From the NCBI RefSeq assembly GCF_000687475.1, contig NC_057321.1:1116001-1180000 (forward strand): a DNA stretch of 64,000 nt, written 5' to 3'. Source of the DNA: Ustilaginoidea virens. Lineage: Eukaryota; Ascomycota; Sordariomycetes; Hypocreales; Clavicipitaceae. Every line of letters begins with the position of its first letter. Within the stretch, counting starts at the first letter, position 1. The notes beneath the pieces are model-generated. The model saw only the letters and a program-made list of their open reading frames with translations. It searched no databases and had not been told where the DNA came from. Positions 1-11,789 of this stretch are shown piece after piece. The translations under genes and the position numbers were made by a program.

Positions 1-3000
1 AGCAAGAACGGGGTGAAACCGCAACCGTCAACCTTATTCCCGAATCTGTCGAATGGCTAAACACCGTGATAGGTCTCATGTGGGGATTGATCAATCCCGA
101 GATGTTTGCCGCTGTGGCGGACACGTAAGTCTCCCATGGTGCTTTGGCTTCTCGGATCTGGGTTCCAACTAATTCTTCGTCAGCCTGGAGGATGTCATGG
201 CAGCTTCACTGCCTGGCATCGTGGAGAATGTTCGCGTTGCCGACATTTCCCAGGGCAGCAACCCTGTCAGAATTCTAAGTATGAGAGCCTTGCCGGATAG
301 TCATGTCGAGGATATCAAACAGGAGATCCACAAAGAAAACGTAAAAACGGTGGACAAAGAAGAGCTCGCGGCTATTGAACAAGCAGGAGAGTTTTACAAT
401 ATGGAGGTCTCTATTGCCTACCACGCCAAACCGTCAGGTGTGGACGTGGCATCGAAAGCCAAGAACATGGGCATGCAGATCGTCTTTTACCTGGGCATCA
501 AGGGCTTGTTTGGTATCCCTCTTCCGATCTGGGTCGAGCTGATCGGCCTTGTGGCGACGGTTCGGATCCGGTGTCAACTCACCCCAGATCCCCCGTTTTT
601 GAAGACTGTGTCATTCACATTGATGGGAGTGCCCAAAGTCCAGGCAGGTTGCACTCCAATGATCGAGAAAGGCATCAATGTCCTGAACTTGCCACTCATC
701 TCCAATTTTGTAAACTGGGCCATCAGCGCAGCGGCGTCCATGTACGTGGCACCCAAAAGCATGACGTTGGATATGAGTAAACTGCTTCTGGGAGACGATG
801 TCAAGAAGGAAACACAAGCAATTGGCGTCATGTTCATACGTGTTCACAAAGCAACCGGGCTCAGCAAGCAGGATCGAAGAGGTAGCAAAGGTGGCGGATC
901 CGATCCTTACATTACTGTCAGCTGGAGCAAGTTTGGAAAGCCTCAGTTCTGCACTCGCGTCATCCAGGATGACCTGAACCCGATCTTCGAGGAGACTTGC
1001 GGTCTGCTAGTCACCACCGACCTGATCAAGGCCGATGAACAGCTGTCGATGGAGCTCTGGGACAGCGATCGATCCTCGGCCGATGATTTGGTTGGTAAGG
1101 TGGAACTGAGCATTCAGAAGCTGATCCAACACCCGGGAAAGATGTATCCCCAGGTTTCGAGGCTTCGTGGCGTCAAAGCGGACAGCAGCATGCCGGGGGA
1201 ACTTCATTGGGAGGTGGGCTTCTTTGGGAGAACTCAGTTCCGCAAGGCTCTTCGCACCCACGGCAAGGATATCAAGCTACCCAAGGAGCTCGTGGATAAG
1301 CCCGAGTTTCAGGATGACAAGGGCACCATAAACACGGAACTTGAGGACGCAGTGACCCATACTCCGCCCGATCCTTTATGGCCCTCGGGTATTCTCAGCG
1401 TCGTCGTCCACCAGATTGTTGGTCTCGAGCTTGCTAACGTCAAGGGATCCAACGGGAATCGCAGAGGCAGGGAGTATGAGCCAGCCAGACGCGAAGCTGG
1501 GGAGGTGAAGGAAGAGCAGAGCAGCAAGCTCCCAAGCTCCTACTGCACCATTCTCGTCAATGACGAGTTGGTCTACAAGACGCGTGTCAAAATAGTCTCT
1601 TCCCAGCCAATTTTCAACGCTGGAACGGAACGGTTTATTCGAGACTGGAGAAGCAGCATTGTCACTGTCGCCGTGCGTGATTCCCGAAATCGTCAGCACG
1701 ACCCAATCATTGGGGTGGTGCCTTTGAAGCTCTCCGATATCCTTCAAACAAGCAGCGAGTCGACCCGCTGGTATCCGCTTGACGGTGGCGTCGGTTTCGG
1801 CCGCATCAGGATATCCATCCTGTTCCGTTCCGTGGAACTTCGACTGCCGCCTTCCCAACTGGGCTGGAACATTGGCACTTTTGAGTTCTTATCAGACTTC
1901 ATCACCACATCGAACTATGCGACGGACTCCAGGATCAAGCTCAAGCTCAGAACCGGGGGATCTTCAGCCAGTGTTCGACGACAGTCTTGCACCCAAGAAG
2001 GAGATGGCCTGAAAATCAACATTGCCGATGGTGAAGGCGGCAGGAAGTTGCGCCTTCCCGTCCGCCATCGGTATAGCTCTCCTATTTTCTTCGAGTTCCG
2101 CCTGGCTGGTAAACGACATGCAGATGCATACGCTTCCCTTTGGCTTCTCGAACTTGTCGACGGCGATGAAAAGGACTTTGACCTGCCGATATTCAGATGC
2201 CACAACGGCTTGCGGTTGGCACAAAACTACATAACGCAGGAGAACTACCGGCAAGTTCCTGACATGCAGATTGAGCAAGTCGGTCGTGTTAGGTTTCGTG
2301 GTCGGTTCTCCGCAGGTACCGACACTGATCACATTAAATTTGTCAGCGATAATGACTCGAGAGAAACCATTGAAACCTGGGAGGCATGCTATGCGGAAGG
2401 TGTGCGACAAGAGGAAGCACGAGCAGAAGTGCCTCCGCTCGTGCAGAAACTTCATGACGAGTCCTTGACCCAGGGCCGAGACGTTCTTGCTCAGGTTGAT
2501 GAAGATGAAAGGCAAAGGTGGCTTGCAAAGGATGGCACGGACTGGAGTGGCGCATTTGGACAAGACCCCAAGAAACTGATGGCGTGGAAACCAGACGGCG
2601 AAGCAGACGGCGAAGAATACGACGGCTTTGATGAGGAGGAGGAGGAGGAGGAGGATGAGGATGAGGAGGAGGAGGAGGAGGGGGGGGAGCAGGAGGACCC
2701 TGACCTTGGGATTCAAGACGCCGGAGCAAACCCCTCTGTGGACGGCGAACCTGGTCGCCAATCTATCGAGACGGAGGCGACACATGCCAGCGCAACTTCC
2801 GACAGTAGTTACAGCAGCAAGAACCCGCTTACGGCTTACAAGGGCTACAAACAACGCAGCCGGGATTTGCACCGAAGACACCGAGGGTTGATGCAATGGC
2901 GGCCGATGCGTAATGTGCAATTTGCCAAAGACGAGGCCAAGTTTGCGGTCAGAAAGGTCCGAAAGCTGGGAGCGCTTGACGGCCGTCATCCGGACGTGGA

Positions 3001-3013
3001 AACAGAGGTGTAA
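1..3013 (+). CDS. SMP/C2-domain lipid-transfer protein (Mug190/tricalbin-like), 5' partial
   Basis: Two exons are visible, 1-124 and 184-3013; the intron 125-183 joins in frame, and the N-terminus lies left of the window. The product resembles fungal Mug190/tricalbin-type proteins, which tether the ER to other membranes and move lipids. The SMP-type lipid-binding region runs from the left edge to about nt 800. A first C2 domain spans about nt 824-1150 and has the SDPYITV strand and a calcium-loop-like DSDRSSADD. A second C2-like domain spans about nt 1388-1760. The C-terminal third has a long Glu/Asp run (about nt 2626-2700) and then a basic, Arg-rich tail. The 5' part probably encodes a membrane anchor. 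Mug190-like rather than tricalbin proper is a judgement from the domain order; family-level confidence is high. Confidence 0.88.
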
Positions 3014-3554
3014 AACGGGTCTCGACGGTCCAAGGGGCACTGCGTGAAGGCTTCTTGCTCGCACGAGACAGGACGACGATGATGGTGATGACGAGTCTTG
3101 AAAGTCTGAAGCGAAACAACAAGCCAGAGACTGAAATGAAGAGAGGCGAGCATATACTTGATGAGGCATGATGCACCCCATCCGGAGTGAATAAAAAATT
3201 CTTGGGTTTTTGATATGATTTCGGTAAATCGTTCAAAACTGGAAATATTCCTGCTAGGCACCGGCACCGACACCGGCACCAGCTGCTCCATCAAGACGCA
3301 ATCATGGCTGCAACTGCACTAGTATAGCGATTCACGCAGAGCCTCCCACGCTGAGACGATGAGATGAGCAATTTACCCTCCACTGCAGTTAGCGTCCCTC
3401 GCTGAGTACGCAGATGTACATGTCAACCAACAAGATACATAAAATTCCGAAACAAACAATAGCATTCCATTGCTCGTGCTCGTGCAACACCCCCTTCTTC
3501 CCCAATCGCCCCGATTTCCCCTACCTATCATGGCCGAGTCCGCTACTTTGCACG
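3014..3554. other. Convergent intergenic region
   Basis: 3' flanks of two convergent genes. No ORF with recognisable features. A short CACCGG-rich repeat lies near 3257-3285. Confidence 0.6.
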
Positions 3555-4473
3555 TCAAGGCATTTCGTGAAGCGACTCGGAATCCAGCTCCTTGGATTCC
3601 TGTCGATGGATGTCCTGCACGTCCCTGCGATGCGCGTCCCGGCCGCCAGATGCGACTAGGCCATGACACGTCCCGGCAGCCAGCTCAGTAGGGCCGTCCC
3701 CCCCGGCGCGCTTCTTGCGCCGCGTCCACAAGACGAACGCCACGCGGGCGAGGACGAGCACACCTCCAATCACGGCGCCCACGACGACGCCCGCCACGGC
3801 GAACCTTGTCAGATTCGATCTGCCGTCCCACTTGCGCGGCTTGCCTGTCGGGGTGGCGGTGGGGGTTGCCGTAACCGTGGCCGTGGCCGTGGCCGTGGCC
3901 GTGTCGGAGGGCGGGGCTGTCGTCGCGGGAGCGGGTGAGGCGGAGGCGGAGGCGGCGGCGGCGTTGGGGGCAGTGACGTTGAAGTAGCTAGAGTAAAAGT
4001 CGGGCTGGGGCTGATCCCCTCGGCTGAGGGCCAGGTAGAGCACGGCGTCGTGGCCGGGGGGAAGGATGCTCTCCACGCCGTGGAGATTGGCGGTCCAGGT
4101 TGCTTCGGTGGTGCCTTGGGGGATGTTTTCTGAAAGCGCGGGGAGGAGGATTTGGTAAGTCAGCGCAGAAAGCGAGAGACGCGCGAGAATGGTGTTTGTT
4201 GCTTTTTGAAACAGTCGGCGTTGGAATAAGGCGGAGAGGGTGCGACGGGTTACCTTTTAGAACAGCCTGGACGACAGTCCCCGGGTACTCTGTGAGCATG
4301 GCCAGCACCATTGGGCCCTTGTAGTCCGTCTGCCATTTGAACTTGACGCTGCGTCCGCATGTGTATCTCGGGTTGTCCTGGTACTTGTTCCTGTGGTCCG
4401 GGGAGTAGGGCGGCGGGCGGACAAAGGCGGCGCCGACGCATATACCCGCGAGCACGAACCAGAGAGGCAGCAT
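3555..4473 (-). CDS. Putative secreted type I membrane protein with Ser/Thr/Ala stalk
   Basis: Exons 4473-4254 and 4129-3555 give 264 residues; the join reads VLK|ENIPQG in frame. A signal peptide (MLPLWFVLAGICVGAAF) precedes an extracellular domain of about 130 residues with one early Cys (YTCGRSVKFKW), ending near YSSYFNV. Next is a low-complexity Ala/Thr/Pro stalk, partly encoded by a repeated GCCGTG hexamer near 3880-3902. A single transmembrane helix (FAVAGVVVGAVIGGVLVLARVAFVLW) is followed by RRKKR and a short cytosolic tail. The Ig-like look (KFKW...EATWTANL...YLALS...YSSYFNV) recalls Kre9/Knh1-type wall proteins, but I do not assign a family. A surface or wall-sensor role is inference. 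Confidence 0.72.
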
Positions 4474-6239
4474 GGTGCAGACGAAGCTCGCGAGAAGACC
4501 ATTTCCCTGCTTTCCTCTGGAAAGGACGAGAAAAAAAGGGGCCTTCGACGACGTAGACCTTTTCTTTCAAGGAGGCGGGGGGAGGGGTGAAAGGTCCTCA
4601 TCATATATCGCTTTCTTATCCGCCTGGGGACCACATCTCCCCCAGGCCTTGCTTCAAAAACACATCTTTCAGCCGTAGTTGAGTGGCGTGCTTGTTCGAG
4701 GGGCTCGCTTGTTCCCCGGCGAGCTGTGTGCGACGTAACATCGCCAATCATGCCCCGGCGTGTGACTTTGCCGCGGGCCGGCGGCTGGGTCTGGCCCCCG
4801 GGCGGCCTGTGACGGAGAATTTGGTGGGTTCGATGATTTGAGACATGCAAGACAATGCGGCCGTGACGTGTTTATTTGTTTTGGAGAAGGAATGATGGGA
4901 CATGGGCGCCGACTGCTGCGCCTGAAATGAGCCTTAGGGTTCAAGCCAGGTCGGGAGGGGGGGAAGACGAGGAAACAATAACAAGACAAGGCAAGGCAAG
5001 GCAGCATGTGCCTTGCGATCCGTGTAGCTGCGATGCCAGGGGCATGAGGTGAGGTGAGGGTTTTGCCGCCCTGCGAGACTGGGGGGGGGGGGGAGTTGGG
5101 GGTTGCTGGGAACTTTGATCATTCTGAACCTTCATACTGGGTGGTCCTTGATGGACAGAAGCTGTTGACGAGGCGCTTCCAGTTTCAATGGCGTGGAAAT
5201 TGGAAACAATGCCGGGAAAGCCCTTCACTTCACCCCTTTGCATGCTTGAGCGGTCCCCCTCACGGTGCACCAATCTAGTCCTCGCCTTGATATTCAATCT
5301 CGCGTCGAGGTTCTTCTCCCCATGGCCCAAAAGCCCAGGATGCGTGGCACTTGGCGTCGGGACGGCGCTCATGGGACGGCTCTTGTTCAAGGTTTTCATC
5401 GGGGACTCGGGAATTAAACGCTTCTTTATACGTGGACATCTCCGTGGCTGGCTGCCCAGCGCACCGAGAGCACACATAGCGCAAGCAATTTCCACCTGCA
5501 GATACACCCAGGGGCTGGTGTATAACGAGTGGCGACCGGGATGGCGGCCGTGGCCTTGGGATAAAGCGTGGTCATCTTTCGCGTGTGATGTGCAGGATGT
5601 TGGGATTTTGGATATAATTGACTGGTTGACCCGAGTTGTCGACCTTGGGCATGGCATCTGCCAATCTTTTCTGCGGAATGAACCGAGAGGGACATGGGAA
5701 CTGCTTGAGAGAAATCCAACGCGATGAGAAGGCCCTTCCGGATTCCGTGTCTCACGCCACGCTAGATATGGCGCCCACACAATCGAAAGGCTCAGAAGGA
5801 AGCACCATCCGCCCCTTGGTTGATGATAAGCTTCCAATATGAGGGATTCATCGACGGCAGAGACGCCGATCGTTCAGCCGTTGCTGAGGTGCTGAGCGGC
5901 TGCCCAACGAGTTCTGGTGGTGGACGCAGGGGCCGACCAGACCAAGCTTTGATGGTAAACAGTCCTTGCGCGGCATCCTTTGCCGCCATCGAGCGCAGAA
6001 TAACAACAGCTCCCCAAGTGCTCGCAACGAGATGCAAAAGAGACGAAGCAGGCCCGTGCGGAAACGTTCCGATCAAGCAAGACAGGTAGGTGCCAGCCTC
6101 GGCATCCGTCGATCCAATTTCTGGAGGCGTCGACAGTGCACAGTGCAGTGCACAGTGCACAGTGGTAGCAGTTGCACTGGACACTGCGTGCGGCTGGCGG
6201 GCTGGGGCTGGCGGCTGGCGCTAATAAATACATGCATAC
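4474..6239. other. Intergenic region, no convincing gene
   Basis: About 1.8 kb between divergent genes. An 897-bp open frame on the minus strand (4941-5837) has no recognisable domain and is treated as chance. It contains a G-run near 5082-5093 and a GTGCA-type short repeat near 6136-6162. Confidence 0.5.
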
Positions 6240-7742
6240 ATGCATATGTATCGACTGCTTGACATTCAAGGCCACATGCGAGCTTGTTGTTTAGTCCGTG
6301 TCAATGACAACCCAGACCTGACCCTTGGACAAATTGGCCCGGCCGGCTCAACTCCCACCGCAACGGTATCTCTCCCTTGGCGTTATTCTTCCAAAAAGGA
6401 AACACCAACCTTGCGCGTCGAAAAATACAACTCGAGTACCGTTTCCGCAAAAAGCAGGGCCTTTCCAATCACCGCCTCGAGACGCTCCGCAGCCATGAAC
6501 CATGGGCTTCACAACATCGGCCGCATGCAGGCTGACGGCAAGAACGTCACGCGCGCCCCAACCCACGGCTCGGGCGCGTCAAAGCCCATCGTCGCCTTCA
6601 GGGGCCTGCGCCCTTACCTCCCAGAGGTGGCATCGCACAGCTCGGCAGCTTTGCAGCAGGAGCGGCAGCGAGTAGACGGTCCCGCGCAGACTTGGGCTGC
6701 GCGTCCGCCGGCCAAGCTAGCCGTCGTTCTACCATTGTCTACGCCCGACAGACGACGAAGCGAACCGCTGATGCGCCAGAGACTGACGCAGCCCACCTTG
6801 AACGAAATTTGGGATCTTCAAAAACGCGTCAAGAAGAACCTGGGCATAAGGCTGCCGACCGCCGAACAGCTGTCTTCTGCAGCGCCGGCATCGGCGTTTG
6901 CGTTTGCGTCTTCGTCTGCGACTGCGTCCGCGTCTGCGTCTGCGTCCGTATCCGCGTCTTCTCCCCAGCGTACGCAGCCCAAACATACAGCCAGCTCCGA
7001 AACTCCCCTCACCACAACTGCATCAACTCCTCAACCGACCTCCAGGGGAAGACCGAAGGGATGGAAGCCAGGCTTGTCGTACCGCGCCATGCGGCAAAAT
7101 CCCCAGGGCGACTTGACCAAAGTTCCCCAGGGCGACTGGAAGAGGACGCCGCGTCAGCCTCGCACCAAGGCACCCCAACCAGGCTTTGCGAAGAGACCCG
7201 GCCGAGCACCTCGAGCCCGGACGCCGACTCCGAGGGAAATTTACGAAAAATCCGACTTTCAGTTTGTCAATTTCCTGTGTGAGTGGTCCGGCTGCAAGGC
7301 GGAGCTTCACAACCTGGACACGCTGCAGAGGCACGTCCATGTTGTGCATCAAGTGGCGAGCGAGAAGCAAGGCTGCCTCTGGGGAGACTGCCGGGCGCAT
7401 GGCTTTCAGAGCACGCAGGATTGGAAGCTTCACTTGGACGAGGCGCACTTTGTTCCGTTCAGCTGGCACGTGGGAGACGGGCCGCGCAACACGGCCCTGA
7501 CGGACGATGGGACCAAGCACGAACTAGCCGAGGAGGAAGTGCCCGATTATCTCAGGGGCCCGGATGGGGAGCAGGTGACGCCGTCGATCAAGGACCAGGC
7601 ACTGGAGGATTCGGCGACATGGAAGGCAAACAGGCGGCGGCTGAAGGAGCTGTTGATCATGAGAGACGGCAAGCTGGAGGAGATCGAGGCCAAGACGTCT
7701 GAAAATCTGGAGCCCCTTCCAGTCTTTCGAGTCTTTCGATGA
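6240..7742 (+). CDS. C2H2 zinc-finger protein with AT-hook-like motif
   Basis: Single open frame of 500 codons. Methionine codons at 6240 and 6495 are both possible starts; the later one gives 415 residues and begins MNHGLHNIGRM. The centre has an AT-hook-like GRPKGWKPG near nt 7048-7075, a motif common in this class of fungal nuclear proteins. Two C2H2-type fingers follow: CEWSGCKAELHNLDTLQRHVHVVH (7279-7350) and CLWGDCRAHGFQSTQDWKLHLDEAH (7375-7449). A Ser/Ala repeat comes from a GCGTCT-type hexamer near 6900-6960. The C-terminus is charged and probably helical. A DNA-binding regulatory role is inferred from the fingers and hook; no target is known. The real gene may have an upstream exon. 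Confidence 0.75.
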   Translation: MHMYRLLDIQGHMRACCLVRVNDNPDLTLGQIGPAGSTPTATVSLPWRYSSKKETPTLRVEKYNSSTVSAKSRAFPITASRRSAAMNHGLHNIGRMQADGKNVTRAPTHGSGASKPIVAFRGLRPYLPEVASHSSAALQQERQRVDGPAQTWAARPPAKLAVVLPLSTPDRRRSEPLMRQRLTQPTLNEIWDLQKRVKKNLGIRLPTAEQLSSAAPASAFAFASSSATASASASASVSASSPQRTQPKHTASSETPLTTTASTPQPTSRGRPKGWKPGLSYRAMRQNPQGDLTKVPQGDWKRTPRQPRTKAPQPGFAKRPGRAPRARTPTPREIYEKSDFQFVNFLCEWSGCKAELHNLDTLQRHVHVVHQVASEKQGCLWGDCRAHGFQSTQDWKLHLDEAHFVPFSWHVGDGPRNTALTDDGTKHELAEEEVPDYLRGPDGEQVTPSIKDQALEDSATWKANRRRLKELLIMRDGKLEEIEAKTSENLEPLPVFRVFR

Positions 7743-8277
7743 TTAAGGCTCGAGCTGCGCAAAAGGTGTCAAAAAGAGTGAGGGGGTGGGCGGCCACATA
7801 GAACAGTGAGCTTCGGCGTATAGTTGAAGCTGGAGTCGTTGCGTTACTACGCGTGTAGATAAGCCATGGGGTATGGGTAAATGACCATGTCGACCGCGCG
7901 GCCCAAGTGCCGTGTCATCTCGTGTGTGTGTATAGCCCTCCATCGACAAAGTATGCGTGGGTTAGTTGAGTCTGGCAGTCCCGGCACGAGAGGAGGAAGG
8001 GTGTGACGTTGCTGCTGCAGGCCGATCCGCCTGACGCCTGAATCAAAATGCAACTTGAATGCTCAAGCGGCTAGGAGCATCAGCGACCTGCTTCAGTGGA
8101 CCGGGAGAGCACGGGCCGCGGGGCTCAGTCGTGCCGCGCGCGTGCACCCACGGCGACGGGAAATGCGCCGCAAGATTTTCAAACACACGTTGTCCAAGAT
8201 GCGATCGGCGTCCGTCGGTCTGTCTCTGCGCAGGCGGCAGGCCCGGGCTTGTGAGCGCCGAGTGTGCAAACGCCGAC

Positions 8278-8335
8278 CGACGGGCCCCGACGGGCCCCGA
8301 CTGGCCCCGACTGGCTCCGACTGGCTCCGACTGGG
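8278..8335. repeat. Short tandem repeat (GACGGGCCCC / GACTGGCTCC)
   Basis: About six imperfect copies of a 10-11-bp unit, non-coding. Confidence 0.8.
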
Positions 8336-8730
8336 ATTCTACTGAAGCTTCGACTTGGCTTTTAACTTGCCAATTGCTGCCAGGCAGTCGGGACTCGGGA
8401 CACCAACCTGTCAGCCACCAGACCCAAAAACAGCTTTGGCGAAATGACGTATGTACGGAGTACGTGTTAAGCAATGGGCCAGTGGGGCAGGCCCACGGAC
8501 CAGCTTGGTTAGCGCGGCTTGGCGCAGCGAGGGCGGCACGACGCAGCCTTTGGAGGTTCAACCGTCATCAGCGCCTTGACGAGCGTCGTCCACAGTAGAT
8601 ACTGTCTGGTACTATGCATGTACCTACTACCAGGTAGCCAACAGCGGTGCGTTCTGCGCTGCGAGTCCAACGACAGAAGAGTGCCATGTGGCCTTTGGGC
8701 TCTTGCACCACAACATCGCGGATGTTTCTA

Positions 8731-8790
8731 GGTACCTACCTACCTAATATACCCACCTAGGATAGGTACCTACTAAGGTAGGTACCTATA
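8731..8790. repeat. TAGGTACCTA-type cluster
   Basis: Several overlapping copies of the palindrome-like TAGGTACCTA/TACCTACC word in 60 bp. The same word recurs at 27988-28012, 43384-43436, 43868-43896, 43965-43990 and 55262-55280. Confidence 0.75.
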
Positions 8791-9540
8791 GTCATGCTGC
8801 CTCAGACAAGCCCAACAAGTGACAGGTGACGTGACTCGCCAGCCATGCGCTTTGTGCCTGTTCTGGCAGGAACGTGAACGAGCACTTGTTGACCCCCACT
8901 GGTACTTCCTGGCACCACCTGGCACCAACTGGCACCTGCTACATAGCTGCCGTAGGTATGATGCACATAACATTGAACTCTTCGAGAAGCACCGTGGGCG
9001 CTGCGCGTGGTACGTCGTACGTGGTCGGCGGATTGATACAGTGGACACCACTAGCCCGTACGCCATTCTCCATTCTCCATTCTCCATTCTCCGTTCCCCA
9101 TTCCCCAGTGCCTTCACGTAATGCTGGCTCGTCCTGCTCGTCCGCCGCTCTCGCTGGGCCCAGGCCGCATCACCACCACCTGCCCCCGGCTGCCAGCCAG
9201 CCTGCCACCCCCATCCGTTCACGTTCCTCTCAGCCACTAACCCCCCTCACTCTTCTCAGTCAACCAGTGACCACCGGTGCTGCTACATCCCCAAACTCAT
9301 CAATCAATCCCCTTCTATTTCTTCCTCAACCGGGAACCACAGTCTGCCGTCCCCCCCAGCGTAACCTCGTCTGTCCTTTTTTTCTTTTTTCCGGCCCTTT
9401 GACCCCGAAACCACGATTGGACCATGGCCGCGATTGACTGATTGACTGATTGACTGTACCGACCAACAAAACGACACGACACATCTCAAGCACCTGCCGT
9501 TCAAACCACCGCCCCCCTCCAAACCATACATCGTTCAATC

Positions 9541-11789
9541 ATGCCTCCCTCCAAGTCGAATGGCTCCTCTGCCGGCCAGGTGAGCCACCGCCTACGCAAC
9601 TTCTTTCGAATGAACAGCGCCACGAGCAGCAGCAGCGACAAGGACAAGACCACCTCTCACAACAATGCTTCTGTCTCGTCGCTCTCTGCTCATGCCGCTG
9701 GCTCCGATCTCTCCGGCCCCAAACCCTCTCGTCACACAAAGTTCTTCAGCAACACCGTCGGCCGACTCCGCGCCCACACCGTTGCCAGCGAAGGCAACCA
9801 GCTCGAGGAGGCCATGAGCCCAACCGCCCACGCCAATCCCTACTTTGCCCACCAGGGCCAGCCCGGCCTGCGACATCACAACGAAGGCTCCGTGCCACCC
9901 AGCCCTCCCGACACCCCCGACCTGAAGGTTTGCGGTCCTGATGGTCTACCGGTAGATCAGGCCACCAGCGAAACCAAGGAGGAGTTGGCTCGTCGCCTGC
10001 GGAGGGTTGCTAGTGCCCCCAATGCTCAAGGCCTGTTTGTCAGCAGCGTAGCAGCCGAAGCCGTCCCTCCGCTACCCAACAGCGAGCGGCCCGCCACCGC
10101 AGAGCTTGGCAAAGATCCCCTCATCATCAACGGTGCCGCCGCAGGCTCCGCTTCGCTGACCAAGGCAAACTCCGAGTCGTCCAAGGTTGAGCTGCAGCTT
10201 AAAACCAGCGAGGACGTCTTGTCGGCCTTGCCAGCTCCCATCACCTCTCTCGCTTTCCGGCGAACGTACAGCTCCAATTCCATCAAAGTGCGCAATGTCG
10301 AAGTTGGCCCGTCAAGCTTTGACAAGATCAAGCTCATCGGAAAGGGCGATGTTGGCAAGGTGTACTTGGTCAGAGAAAAGAAGAGCAGCAGGCTCTACGC
10401 CATGAAGGGTATGTGTAGCATCCGCCCAGGTGGCAAAAAAACGAAACAATGGCAAAGACAGCTCAGCTCGTATCTAACCCCGTTTTTGGCCCGCAGTGTT
10501 GAGCAAGAAGGAGATGATCAAGCGGAACAAGATCAAGCGAGCATTGGCGGAACAAGAGATTCTGGCAACCAGCAACCACCCCTTCATCGTCACCTTGTAT
10601 CACTCGTTCCAGTCAGAGGACCACTTGTATCTGTGCATGGAGTACTGCAGTGGAGGAGAGTTCTTCAGGGCGCTGCAAACCCGCCCCGGGAAATGCATTG
10701 CCGAGGATGATGCTCGCTTTTACGCTGCCGAAGTCACTGCCGCCCTGGAGTACCTCCATCTCATGGGCTTCATCTACCGTGATCTTAAACCGGAAAGTAA
10801 GAAGTGCCCGGCAGCAAGTGTTTTCGTCTCGTCCGCGTCGAATTTGCGTGCAATGAACAAACGAGGGTTGGCTGACTGAGTGCTAGACATCCTGCTCCAT
10901 CAATCTGGTCACATCATGCTCTCAGACTTTGACTTGTCCAAGCAATCCGATCCCGGCGGCAAACCCACAATGATTGTTGGCAAGAATGGTGCTAGGACAG
11001 ATGCTCTGCCCACGATTGATACAAGGTCATGCATCGCCAATTTCCGGACCAACTCGTTTGTCGGCACCGAGGAATACATTGCCCCCGAGGTTATCAAGGG
11101 AAGCGGGCACACGAGCGCTGTCGACTGGTGGACCCTTGGCATTCTCGTCTATGAGATGCTGTATGGCACGACGCCGTTCAAAGGCAAGAATAGGAACGCA
11201 ACATTTGCCAATATTCTGCGGGAGGACATTCCCTTTCCCGATCATGCCGGCGCGCCTCAGGTTTCCAAGTATGTTTTTTTCTTTTTTTTTTTTCTTTTTT
11301 GGTTGCCTTCTCCTTTCCTTTTGTTTCCCTCTCTCCCCCTCTTGATCTTGACCAAACATGGCATGGGGACTGTTTGAGGGCTAATGACTCAAACGCCGCA
11401 GCCTCTGCAAGTCTTTGATACGAAAACTCTTGATCAAGGATGAAAACCGCAGGTTAGGAGCTCGAGCTGGCGCCTCCGACATCAAGGCGCATCCATTCTT
11501 CCGCACGACGCAGTGGGCGTTGATACGTCATATGAAACCTCCCATAGTCCCCCACGCCACGAAAGGAACTGACACGGTCAACTTTCGCAATGTAAAGGAG
11601 AGCGAGAGCGTGGACATTAGCGGGTCTAGGCTCAAAGGTGTTCCTCTGGATAGCGGCCTGGCCACGCCGGGAGCGGAGGTGGATGATCCCTTCAGCGAGT
11701 TCAACAGCGTCACCCTGCATCACGACGGCGACGATGACCAACATATGGTCCATCCAGCCGCCCCGCAAAATGCCAGGGTTTCTACATAG
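9541..11789 (+). CDS. nrc-2: AGC-family Ser/Thr protein kinase, NRC-2/Kin82/Fpk1 type
   Basis: Four exons (9541-10408, 10497-10796, 10887-11268, 11402-11789) give 645 residues. The first ~260 residues are Ser/Pro-rich and regulatory. The kinase domain follows: glycine loop [15 protein letters not shown]-type lysine in YAMKVLSKKEM (across intron 1), catalytic loop YRDLKPEN (across intron 2), DFD in place of DFG (SDFDLSKQ), activation-loop TEEYIAPE, and the C-lobe to HPFF. DFD, the insert before the activation loop and the [15 protein letters not shown] stretch are typical of the phototropin-like AGC group that includes Neurospora NRC-2 and yeast Fpk1/Kin82. Those kinases regulate phospholipid flippases and represses conidiation in Neurospora. 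Intron 3 contains a T-rich tract. Family assignment is strong; the symbol rests on similarity only. Confidence 0.93.

Larger units (their letters stand above)
7743..9540. other. Intergenic region with simple repeats
   Basis: 3' flank of the zinc-finger gene and long leader/promoter of the kinase gene. It holds a ~10-bp GACTGGCCCC-type tandem repeat (about 8278-8335), a TACGGAGTA word (8454-8462), a TAGGTACCTA cluster (8731-8790), a CCATTCT repeat (9063-9108) and a GATTGACT triplet (9432-9455). No gene seen. Confidence 0.6.

Noticed and set aside
1964..3181. 405-codon minus-strand open frame
   Set aside because: Antisense to the C2-domain gene; poly-Leu run mirrors the acidic stretch.
4941..5837. 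298-codon minus-strand open frame
   Set aside because: Not antisense to a known gene, but low-complexity Pro/Ser/His composition, no domain, competing frames on the other strand. Transcript data could change this.
9063..9108. CCATTCT repeat as a telomere-like tract
   Set aside because: Does not match TTAGGG/CCCTAA; simple microsatellite.
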